This document shows positions 11,259-21,200 of a DNA stretch of 64,000 nucleotides, one piece after another. Each line of letters begins with the position of its first letter. The first letter of the stretch is position 1. Source of the DNA: Ananas comosus (taxonomy: Eukaryota > Streptophyta > Magnoliopsida > Poales > Bromeliaceae); contig NC_033621.1 in NCBI RefSeq assembly GCF_001540865.1, positions 16,646,191-16,710,190 on the forward strand. The letters are read 5' to 3'. A program made the position numbers and the translations under genes. The notes under the pieces were generated by a model that made no database searches, had not been told where the DNA came from, and worked only from the letters and a program-made list of their open reading frames with translations.

Positions 11259-13200
11259 TCCATTTTAGATATGGAATCGGAATCGGTTTGATCAAATCCG
11301 ATTAATTTTGTTTGGTTCGCAGGAATCGGTTTGGAATTCCAATTCCGGACTGGAATGGAAATGGCCCATCAACCTTCAACTTGATTCCGGACCGGATTGA
11401 GAATCCATTCCCAAAGCCCACCAAGCCCCAAAGCCCATGAGATCATCACCCTTCTCGCTCTGTATCCGATCGATCTCTCGCCCCTCTCATCTAAAAAAAA
11501 AAAAAACCCTATCCCTCACCTATCTCGCCCCTCTCTCAAAACCCTATCCCTAACCCTAGCGAATGCAGCACAGTGGCGCCGCGAACGCAGCACGGCAGCG
11601 AGACGGGGCGGCATGGTGAGTTGGTGCAGCGGCGTGGCGACGTGGAGGAGATTATTTGAAAAACCTAGCTTTGTCACAGAGGTTCAATCTCTTTTTTAAG
11701 CCTTCTCTTCTCTGTTCGAAATAGTCTAATTATAAGCTATATTGAGATCGCTCGTGGACACCTTCTCCATTATCGCTATTTTTAAGGTAGTCTATTCTTG
11801 GGCTCTCCTTTCAACAAATTAATGATCGTTACTTAGATTAAGATTACCCTTGTTGTTGCTTAGTTGATTTGTGTAGAGTTTTGATTATTTTTTTATGCTT
11901 GTTTGTGGACAAGAAGTGTTTACAATGAAATTTTTGCTTGGTGTCAGATTGTAACCAAAATTTAGAAAGTTGATATTGCATTTGATGAGCGAGGTCTGTA
12001 GATTAGAGATCAATATTAGAAGCATTTATCTGCAAGCGCCAATCACATGATGATGGCGCTAGCAGATTTGGTTGAATATGTGAGTAATAGGATGAAATTT
12101 TCTCCTCGTAAAAAATCTGAACCATTAGGAGATAATCTAGTATTGGTATATGAATGTGTGTTAATGACTACAATAGTAATCATGTGAAAATTATTAAACT
12201 GTCTTGTGTTGTTTTGCTTAGGACTTAATTCATATGGTCTTTATTGCTCTCCTAATATGTTCTCCGCAGTATAATTCTGATTTTGTTATGATTAGCTTGC
12301 TTTGCGACTGTTGGGAATTGTTGATCAGCTTACATTTACTTACTAGCTTATTTGCTAGTAAGTAAATAAGCTTAATCTAGTCCACATATGATAGTTTAAA
12401 ATCCAATTAGATATGTGGACCTCACATTTTAGATAACATTGCTTAATCTAGTCTTGGGACCAAAGTGCTAGCACAATTATATAGAGAGAGAGAGAGAGAC
12501 TGACCATTTTTAACGAAAGTGACAAAAGACTTCATGATCAGTACCTAAAGTTCCACATTTGAAGTCGAGTAGTTTTATATTTCTTAACAAGTTTATTTTT
12601 TGTAAAATGAGGAAAGCGGTATCATGCTCCCATTCTCTAAACGAAAAAAGTGTTATCGGACCATTTTCAACTATTTGATCAGTTTTGTTTTAAGCTTGTT
12701 TTCATAAATTGAGCTTCTAAATGCATCTTGGTTTGTGTAGTTATCAACAATTTGGCAATCAAACTCTAGCTGGTCATGAACTAATGTATGCTTTTGTACT
12801 CTTGTATGAACGAAATTAATTCTGGTAGAGTTTCCGTCAGTAAATTACCATATATTGACACCAATAACACAAATGTAGAGCTCAGAATCTATTATGAAAT
12901 AGAAGCAGGAGTGCAAATTACTCTCGAATGTACTAAAAGGCATTATGTATCCACAAGTTCACTTGCAATATTAATCTTCTAGTTAGTTCCTCATCACTTC
13001 ATTTTTCACCTTCTGTTGCTGTGTCCTATGAAATTTGATATGGCCTGGTTGGATCCCTGCTGAAATGTTTGAACTATAATTTTTTTTATTTGTTTGAATT
13101 ACCAAACTTTTCTCAATTCCTTTTCTGTCACAAACCAATAGTTTCAACTTTAAACTTACCGGTTGTAATTAAATCTTTTGACATGACAGTGATATATAGA
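11259..13200. other. Harbinger 5' non-coding region
   Basis: About 1.9 kb between the left terminal repeat and the transposase, with no supportable ORF. The first 300 bp (to about 11540) recur, reverse-complemented, at 25926-26222. A (GA)n run lies near 12482-12500. Confidence 0.6.
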
Positions 13201-14600
13201 ATGAGCCGTCTTCCTATAGATTTGAGAAGGAGACGACGAATGGTCATTACTAGCAATATGTATTTTATAGTTTGGCTAATTGTGTGGATGTATTTTATGG
13301 GTTATCTTATTAGGCTTATGCCTATTGAAAAGAGATGATATCTAAAGATAAGAAAAAATAGAAAAGAATTGAGAATTGAGAATTTACATAAGATCATAAA
13401 TGAAAATGATAGAAATTGTGTGAGTCAACTTCGAATGGATAGGCGAACTTTTAGTATACTTTGTGAGATGGTTAGAGACATTGGGGGTTTAAGTGGTTCT
13501 CGCAACATGTCTTTGGAGGAGATTGTTGCAATGTTTCTTTATACTTTGGCACATCATCAGAAAAATAGGACAATTGCAAATTATTTCGACAGAAGTGGAG
13601 AGACTGTTAGTCGGCAATTTAATTTATGCCTGATGGCTATATTGAAGTTGCCTGGAAAGTTACTCAAATCACCGGAGCCAATTTCCAATGACTGCACGGA
13701 TGAGAATTGGAAAGATTTTAAGGTATATAATATAATATTTTTTATTATTTTTATTATATATAAATTAGACAAATAGATTTTTTTATTTACATCAATTTTC
13801 ATCTTGTAGAATTGCTTAGGAGCACTAGATGGTACATTCATTAAGTTGAAAGTTCCCGCCAAGGATAAAGCAAGGCATAGAACAAGAAAATCAGATCTTG
13901 CAACTGATGTTTTAGGAGTGTGCTCACCCGACTTGCAATTTATATATATATCGCCCGGCTGGGAGGGTTTCTGCACACGATTCTCGTGTGCTTCGAGATG
14001 CTATTACTAGACCACACGGATTACAAGTATCGCAAGGTAAGTTTTTATACGTAGTAAATACACACACACACATATAGATAGTTAGTTAATAATTTTTATC
14101 TAACTCTTTTTTTTTAACTTAAAGGTTGTTATTATTTGGTTGATTCTGGATATACCAATGCGGATGGATTTTTTGCACCTTTTAAGGGACAACTATATCA
14201 TATGCACGTGTGGAGGGCTGGGCATCGACCACAATCGGCAGAAGAGTATTTCAACAAGAAACACGCCCAAGCTAGAAATGTAATTGAAAGATGCTTTGGA
14301 CTTCTTAAGGGACGATGGGCAATTCTTAGAAGTAATTCTTTTTTTTCGGTGAAAACTCAATGCCGAATTATAATGGCATGTGCTCTCCTTCACAACCTAA
14401 TTAGAAGGTATATGCATAGAGATCCAATAGAAGAAGACTATGAAGTAGAAGAAGAGGAGGAAACTTATGAGGAAGAAGATATAGAGAATGGAGTTGAGTT
14501 CATCACAACCGTTGAGACATCTGATGAGTGGACCAACTTTAGAAATACATTAGCTCAAGAAATGTTCAATAGTTGGAGAGCTAGATCGCTTAACCATTGA
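13201..14600 (+). pseudogene. PIF/Harbinger transposase (DDE_Tnp_4 type), disrupted
   Basis: Cuts and joins the transposon ends. Proposed exons are 13201-13722, 13810-14036 and 14125-14600, with GT-AG introns. Exon 1 has the helix-turn-helix-like part (RMDRRTFSILCEMVRDIGGL, FLYTLAHHQKNRTIANYF). Exon 2 has the first catalytic Asp ([12 protein letters not shown]). Exon 3 has the second Asp (LVDSGYTNADGFFAPF) and the Glu (NVIERCFGLLKGRWAIL). Two lesions are seen: an in-frame TGA at 13336-13338, and an extra base in the run gggtttctg near 13966, where family members read PGWEGS. Exon 2 is 1 nt too long for the splice phase, which agrees with an insertion. The catalytic triad itself survives. Confidence 0.88.
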
Positions 14601-14884
14601 TTGTACTGCATTTCTTTTTTTTGAGCAGTACACATGTATTAAACTTTATATATTGTTTCTTTTGAATGATTTTTCATTATGTTTTTCTTGGTATGTAGTA
14701 ATCTTTATACTTTTGTTAATGTTTTGTTGTCGTTGTTGATTCTATCTTTCTAAATTGTGTAATTCTTATGCTTTTCTTAGCTACGTAGTTGTACTTAAGT
14801 ATGCTCTCAAATTATTATAAATTGTTCATTACAAAATATTGGCTAATGCTATGTCTTAAATCGGTTTTACGTTTTTTCAATAGA

Positions 14885-16002
14885 ATGGACTCTGATGAAA
14901 GTAATACAGTAAATCGTGGTAGAGGCAAAAACAAACGGCCATGGAAAGAGATGGAAGATGAGATATTAGTTCAATGCTTAAAGGAGTTAGCCGCTGATCT
15001 CCACTGAAAAGGAGAGAACGGATTTAGAAATGGTTACTTCAGACGTTTAGAGAAAATGATTGCTGAAAGGCTACCTGGCTGTGATTTGAGGGCTAGCTTG
15101 CACATTGAGTCGAGAGTAAAGTATTTGAAGCAAAAATATTGTGCAATTACGGAGATCTTATCAAAAACAGGCGTTACATGGGATGACCAAAGAAAAATAA
15201 TTTCATGTGATAAAAAGTGGTATGATGATTGGTGTAAGGTATGTTATATCTTACCATTATGAAATAAGTTATTTTGTATTGCTTTCATTGTTAATTAATA
15301 TTTTATATTTCTATAGATGCACGAGTCTGCCAAAGGATTATGGGGGATGCCTTTTCCACACTTAGATGTTCTTGCAGAAATCTTGGATTATGGGGGATGC
15401 CTTTTCCACACTTAGATGTTCTTGCAGAAATCTATGGAAAAGACAGGGCAACTGGAGAAGGAGTTGAAACATTTGTGGATGCAGTACATAATATAGAAAA
15501 TGAATAAGCAAATCCTATGCTAGCTTATATAGAAGGAGGATGTCCCAATGTTGTAGATGATGATAATGAAAATGAAACCCAATCAGCGGAGAGGGCTGCT
15601 TCAAGTAGTTCAAGAAAGGCCAAGAAACATAAATCCAATAAAGAGAAAGAAGCAAAAGATCCTTTACAAGAGTAGGTGGAGTTATTTTCTAGAACTCTTG
15701 GACCATTCATATCTCGAATGGAGACACATTTTGCAACTATGGCTAATGTTATGACACGAGAACAGGAAATGGCAGAGAAGAGTACTGCAGAAAATAATAC
15801 TGCTAGGGTACTGGCAGAGTTACTTGCTTTATCTTTTAATAGTAACCAAATTATAAAAGCAACTGATATTTTTGCCGCTGAACCTAGCAAGATGAATGTA
15901 CTCTTTAGCCTTCCACAACAATTGAAAAGGCAATATGTGCTTGATGTTCTTAATTTGAGTGTTGGAGAGTCTAAAGCAGGATCTACTTCGAAAGAACTTT
16001 AG
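14885..16002 (+). pseudogene. Harbinger ORF1: Myb/SANT-like DNA-binding protein, disrupted
   Basis: The second protein of PIF/Harbinger elements, which binds the transposon ends and partners the transposase. It starts MDSDESNTVN and continues with a trihelix/Myb-like region (KRPWKEMEDEILVQCLKEL, RVKYLKQKYCAITEIL, WDDQRKIISCDKKWYDDWCK). A GT-AG intron spans 15239-15316; then come KGLWGMPFPHLDVLAEIYGKDRATG-type sequence and a C-terminal helical part. Lesions are TGA 15005-15007, a 50-bp tandem duplication (15335-15434) that shifts the frame, TAA 15505-15507 and TAG 15673-15675. The mutation pattern suggests an old, dead copy. Confidence 0.83.
15335..15434 (+). repeat. 50-bp tandem duplication inside ORF1
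   Basis: Two adjacent identical 50-bp copies beginning ggattatgggggatgcc at 15335 and 15385. Fifty is not a multiple of three, so the second copy breaks the frame. Confidence 0.95.
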
Positions 16003-16069
16003 AAAAGTTAAGCTATAGGATGTTTTCATTTGTGTTTGTTAAGTTTTAGGTGGTTGTCATTTATTTTGT

Positions 16070-16665
16070 TATGTTGAGTACCGTACTTCAGTTGATGTAA
16101 TTCTTCTAATGATACTGTTGCTATATTTTTTTCTTTTTTCAATAGGTGAAGATGAATGCACTTTTGTAGTTTTGGTATTTATGTTTTTTTTCGCTTTTGT
16201 TATTTCTTTTTTTTCATTAGGTGAAGATGAATGCATTTTTTGTAGTTTTGGTATTTGATATTTTACAGATGCATTTATGTTTTATTTCGCTTTTGTTATA
16301 CTTTGTACGGTGTTTAATATTTCTTTTGGCAACCTATTAATGTAATTTTTCTGATGATACTACCATTGTATTTTGTTTTCTTGCCAAGTGAAGATAAGTG
16401 CATTTTTATAGTTTTGATATTTGATGTTCTAAAAATGGATTAGTTTATCTTATTTCGCTTGTTATACTTTGTACGATGTTTGATATTTCTTTTGGCAACC
16501 TATTGATGTAATTTTTCTGATGATACTATCATTGTATTTTGTTTTCTTGCCAAGTGAAGATAAGTACATTTTTATAGTTTTGATATTTGATGTTCTAAAA
16601 ATAGATTAGTCTATCTTATTTCGCTTTTGTTATATTTTAGATAGTGTTTGATATTTTTTATAATT
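16070..16665. repeat. Tandem array of about 166 bp near Harbinger right end
   Basis: Units carry ttggcaacctatt, gatgatactaccattg, gtgaagataagtgcattt and ttatttcgctt in the same order. The two cleanest copies start near 16328 and 16494 (166-bp step); more diverged or truncated copies lie to the left. AT-rich and non-coding. Confidence 0.85.
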
Positions 16666-16976
16666 TTTTTCCTGCATAAAAGTTTGTAAAAATAAATTTG
16701 ATAATTTTTTTTGGAAAACTCATTAGAGAATAGTATTTTATTTTTCATAAATTTTAAATAATATAAAATTATATTTGAGTGTTAAATTAGTATTATGAGA
16801 TCCTATAATTTTTTAGTTTATATGAACCAAACAATGGAATGGGAATAACTTATTCCAATTCCTAATCCACAAATGAACCAAACGTCATGGGGGAGTAGGT
16901 CATTCTAATTACCATTCCAACTCATTCCCATTTCATTATCTATTCCAATTCCAACCTTGAACCAAATATGCCCTTA

Positions 16977-17478
16977 ATCCTTTTCAACTTCATCTCAGCA
17001 CCATTTTGCATAGATAACTCTAAATTTTGCAAAATCTGAGCCACTCATTTCCCACTGAATCTACTTTCAGGTAGAACCTTCCACTCGCCAAAATTGTGAA
17101 ACTTTACACATGAAATGATAACTCCTTCGCGAAGTGCCCCAAATTTGCACTTTGCAAAAACTGCAATTTAGCCCTCTAACCCTTGAGTTTCTTACCAACA
17201 ATTCACCAACGCGGGTATCTTGGCTAGTAGGACCTTTCCATAGATTTTCACGCAAAACGGAGCAACCAAAAAAATTCTAAAAAGCAAAAGCATTAAGTAA
17301 TAAAAGGTCAAACATAAAATGGGATAATGCCATCACCTCTAACATAGCCAAACCATCAAAAATGACTAGTGGGTCATCTGAAACGGTGTCGGATTCATGT
17401 CCGAAGCTATCCTCAAGCCGAGCTTCACAATAAAACGCAGGTTACTATTCATTTAAGTGAATAGTATAAGTCACTATA
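16977..17478. other. AT-rich intergenic stretch, nothing recognised
   Basis: Flanking DNA to the right of the Harbinger insertion. No ORF with a known domain and no clear repeat structure apart from a short inverted pair attcatttaagtgaat at about 17447-17462. Confidence 0.5.
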
Positions 17479-18230
17479 TGTCACGCCCCAGGGCAAAGCG
17501 GAAGCCCGCTCGGCACGGAATACGGTGAATCTTCACCGTGTTTGATTCACCGTGAATATATAAATATGAAACACGGTGAACCATTCACCTGTTCAACTTG
17601 CCCAGCAGGCTCCCAACCCGCCTACGTGGCGCTTGCGTGGCGCCTGCGTGGCAGGGGTAGGGCCATTTTTGCAATTATAAATTTGTTGGGATTAGTTTTA
17701 AAATAAAATTTTTTCAGTGAAAGATTTATCGTCTTTCTCATTTCTTGTCCAGTATAACAGTGTGTTTACAAAAAGTATTATTTGGTCAAATAAAATTTTA
17801 AAATAATGATTTGGGTAATTAGAAATTTTTTATAAATTATAATTAATAAAAAAAAGTCCCAGCAGAGAATGGGCCGCGTGTCGTACGTACTAGCTTACTA
17901 GAATATTTTTTATAACTAATCCTATCAATTTTTATAATTATAAAATTAATTTTCTTAAAAAAATAATTATAAAAATAGACTTTTAAATGCGGTGAATGAT
18001 TTATCGCATTCATAACTTTTATTTAGCAGTAGAAAAATAATAAAAGCGGTGAACTATTCACCGCGTTTATCATCGTAGAATTATAATAGAAAGATAGAAA
18101 AAGAAAGAAAGCGGTAAATGATTCACCGCTTTTAAAAATGGATCGCTTTTATAAAACTATATTTATAAATAAAATTTTAACGGATTTATTTTTAAAATAA
18201 AATTTTAGATGAGAACTATTGAACTAAAAA
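17479..18230. repeat. Palindrome-rich block upstream of the phosphatase gene
   Basis: The block starts TGTCACGCCCCAGGGC, like the minus-strand end of the long LTRs. It then contains repeated inverted repeats built on CGGTGAA/TTCACCG: 17522-17539, 17544-17556, 17573-17589, 17986-18010, 18043-18068 and 18108-18132. A 10-bp-step repeat (gcgtggcgcctgcgtggc) lies at about 17630-17655. No ORF. The origin is unknown; it may be an unclassified, LTR-derived fragment. Confidence 0.65.
18149..18178 (+). promoter_or_regulatory. Possible TATA region of the phosphatase gene
   Basis: The AT-rich stretch with tatttataaataaa at about 18165 lies some 110 bp upstream of the proposed start codon (18285). Spacing is plausible for a short plant 5' UTR, but no transcript evidence is available here. 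Confidence 0.3.
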
Positions 18231-18284
18231 CCCCAGCTTACTACCCACCATCCCAACGCACCGGTGGCTCGCGGTGTTCGAGAC

Positions 18285-21200
18285 ATGGTCAATCTCCTTG
18301 TCACCTGCAGGGCGCCCGCTTGTCTTCCAAATTCACTCCCCTCCGTTGCTCCCAAATATAACATTGACGCTACTAGGTTTCAAATTCCTCTCCCCCTTTC
18401 TAACAATTCTAGAACCCTCTCTCCCGGTCTCCATCTTCTCCACTCTCCCTATCCAATCCCTAACTCTCCCAAACCCATTCGTCTCTCCTCCGCCGCCGCC
18501 GCCGCCGCCGCCGCCGCAGCCGACGCCGGAGAATCCATGGCCACGACCGCTGCCGCCGCGGCCGCGGAGGAGCCCAAGCCCTTCGCCGTCCTCTTCGTCT
18601 GCCTCGGTAACTCTCCCAAACCCTAGAAAACAACTCGCCGTCTTCGTGTTTGCTTATTGCATCGAGGCATTGGCTTTCTCACTGTTAAAGGTAACATCTG
18701 CCGAAGCCCTGCCGCGGAGGCCGTGTTCACGGACCTCGTCCGCAAGAGAGGCCTCCAATCCAAGTTCAGGATCGACTCCGCCGGAACCATCGGCTACCAT
18801 GAGGTGACTCTTTCTCTTTCTCTTGTGTTAAATTTGTTCAGTTGCTGTGTGCAATTTTGAATTACTGAAAGTGGGTTGTCGAATGAAGGGTCGCCCTGCA
18901 GATTCACGGATGAGGGCGGCGGCAAAGAGACGGGGGATCGAAGTAACCTCGATCTCGCGGCCGATAAGGCCCTCGGATTTCAGAGAGTTCGATCTTGTTC
19001 TTGCCATGGATATGCAGAATAGAGGTTCCATTTTGTAATTTGATCATAAAAGTGTACAGGGGCACCCTCAATTGTAGGTCATTCTCAAATTCTCAAATTT
19101 ACCTCTCAACACTATTTTCTTCCGATTGACATCCCTAACTTTTAATTTTTTTCTTTTTATTTACATTGTTTCATCTAATAAATTTTGTTAAGTTCAACTT
19201 TTGTAAATACTTCTTAGGCTGATGGAACTGCCACTTTTAGTAACTGATGATAATGACAACAGAGCCATTAATTTTAATGAATCCCCAATAAAGCTAAGTC
19301 GAGTACAACAATGAATAAGGAGGTGCAAATCAAAGAAGTATAAAGTTAAAGGGTCTATTTAAAAATGTCCCCTAAGTTGAGGGCTCTCCGTACGTAATTT
19401 GTCTTTTGTCTCTTTTTTGTTTTTGTGTGATTATAGTGATAAGTTCATTTTGCGGCTGATCTGCTAGATGATATATTGAGTGCTTATGAGAGGTGGAGAT
19501 TCAAGGAGCCGCTGCCTGAGGATGGACCAAAGAAGGTAACTTCTGTCTTTGTTTTAATCATACCTGAGTTGCAGTTAGTGTTCCTTAGAGAGATACGCTT
19601 TTGAATCTGTTCTTTCCATTCGCTACTTGTGGAACTATTTTGTAGGGCATGAACTTATGTTATGCTACAAAATTTGGAGGAAGAGAACTTCTGTGGAAAG
19701 AAGTTCTATTGGAAAAATTGGGATTCTTTGTTATCGCGCGTAATTTCTTCTTTCTTGTGTATTTCTGCTTCTTTAGGCATTCAAGTTTCAAACCAAAGTT
19801 ATATGTAAAGTGTTTTAAATAACTTAATGTTTGGACACATTGCGGAAGTGAAACACAATATGCAGCATATCAATTAGCAAGCAGAAATTGCAGAACTTTT
19901 CAAGTGGGAGAGAAAGTACAAGTTTGCAAGACTTGAGTTAAAAAAATTTACATCAACATTTTAGTTTGTGACATTATTGAAGAAGTTCTGAATATGTGCC
20001 ATGAATTTTATCAGGATTATTGTATTATCATATGCAAACTTTATTTATTTCAAATTTTTGATGCATCAAAAGGATTATTTAAAGGCTTAAACTCTACACC
20101 TTGTGGACCTATTATAGACGTACTGTGTTTAGTGATTTCAATACATTCTCTTGTTAACCCACTCATCATTGGTGATTCATTTTTTGAATGAGTCAGAACA
20201 ATCCAACTTACTCAACTTAAGCAAGCTTTTGATTTAGATTGTTCTACTAAGAAGTTTGGCTCGGTTCTTGTTGAGAAATTCGAATCTAAAATGAATTTGT
20301 TTAGTTTGGTCCAAATCTATCTGTTCGTGACCAAATCAAATGAACTCTACCTAACCTATCCTAAAACAATTTGATTTATATATTATGAAGCAAAACGACA
20401 TATATGATATGCCAAATTTAGTCACATAATAATTTACAGCTTAAACTATATATTGTTGTGATGCTCACAATGAATACCACGAGTAGGCCCTTGTAATCAT
20501 AGTTGTAAGCGACGAGGAGCCAAAAGACACAAATTGAATGTGGCAAGGGAGACGAAGGAGCTGAGTGGGAAGAGGAAGGGAGGAGTTAGGTGGAATCAGT
20601 TTAGGAGATTTTGCGTTAGGTATAGTAGGGAGGAAGAAAAGGTAAAGGAACAATTTACACAGGATATGTTTTGTTGAATTGATCTTTTCAATGTTTAGTT
20701 TGTCACATTTCGTGCATATTCGATCTAATTCAAGGATTAACAGAATAGTACAATTCTCTTTGTAGTGTGTAATTATCGACCTTCTCATGAACATTTAGTT
20801 GGTTCCTATGTATCTCGGAGACTTGAATTGTGCCCTTTCCATCATTTTTATCAAATGCACCACATTAGCCGTCCAACCAAGAACAATTCAACCTAGCCTT
20901 AATTTGGTTAGTCTGAAACTTCCTTGACCATGCTTATAAATTAAATCAACTTTGTTGAACTCATACTATAATGAGTAATTCATATACCATAAAGTAAAAA
21001 ATATGTATTCTATTGTCCTACAGCATTGCTCATGGTGAACACGGCAAGCTGGCCTACCTAGGCGTTGACCCTAACATCGTACGTTGTGAGCAAGTCTTGT
21101 AGTTGTTGTTATGTGTCACAAGGATGCACATGTCGAAATGTGGGGACGAAGGAGGTGAGGATGGCAAGGAAGCATTAGATGTAGTTCATTTGGAAGAAGA

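Larger units (their letters stand above)
11243..16973 (+). mobile_element. PIF/Harbinger DNA transposon, full length (5.73 kb)
   Basis: The termini are inverted: GGGCATGTTTGGTTCA at 11243 and TGAACCAAATATGCCC ending at 16973, with one mismatch over 16 bp. Both sides carry TTA (11240-11242, 16974-16976), the 3-bp duplication typical of PIF/Harbinger. It carries the two expected genes in the same orientation, a DDE transposase (13201-14600) and a Myb/SANT-like protein (14885-16002), both damaged. The rest is subterminal DNA and a 166-bp tandem array near the right end. A 598-bp deletion derivative of the same family lies in the phosphatase intron at 25625-26222. Confidence 0.93.

Noticed and set aside
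12359..12420. Possible second transposon end inside Harbinger (acttactagcttatttgctag with a reversed copy)
   Set aside because: It is a short inverted repeat without a target duplication; too weak to call.
18274..18807. A 177-residue ORF overlapping phosphatase exons 1-2
   Set aside because: It is in a different frame from the catalytic motif, is proline-rich from the GCC repeat, and ignores the splice sites that restore the family sequence.
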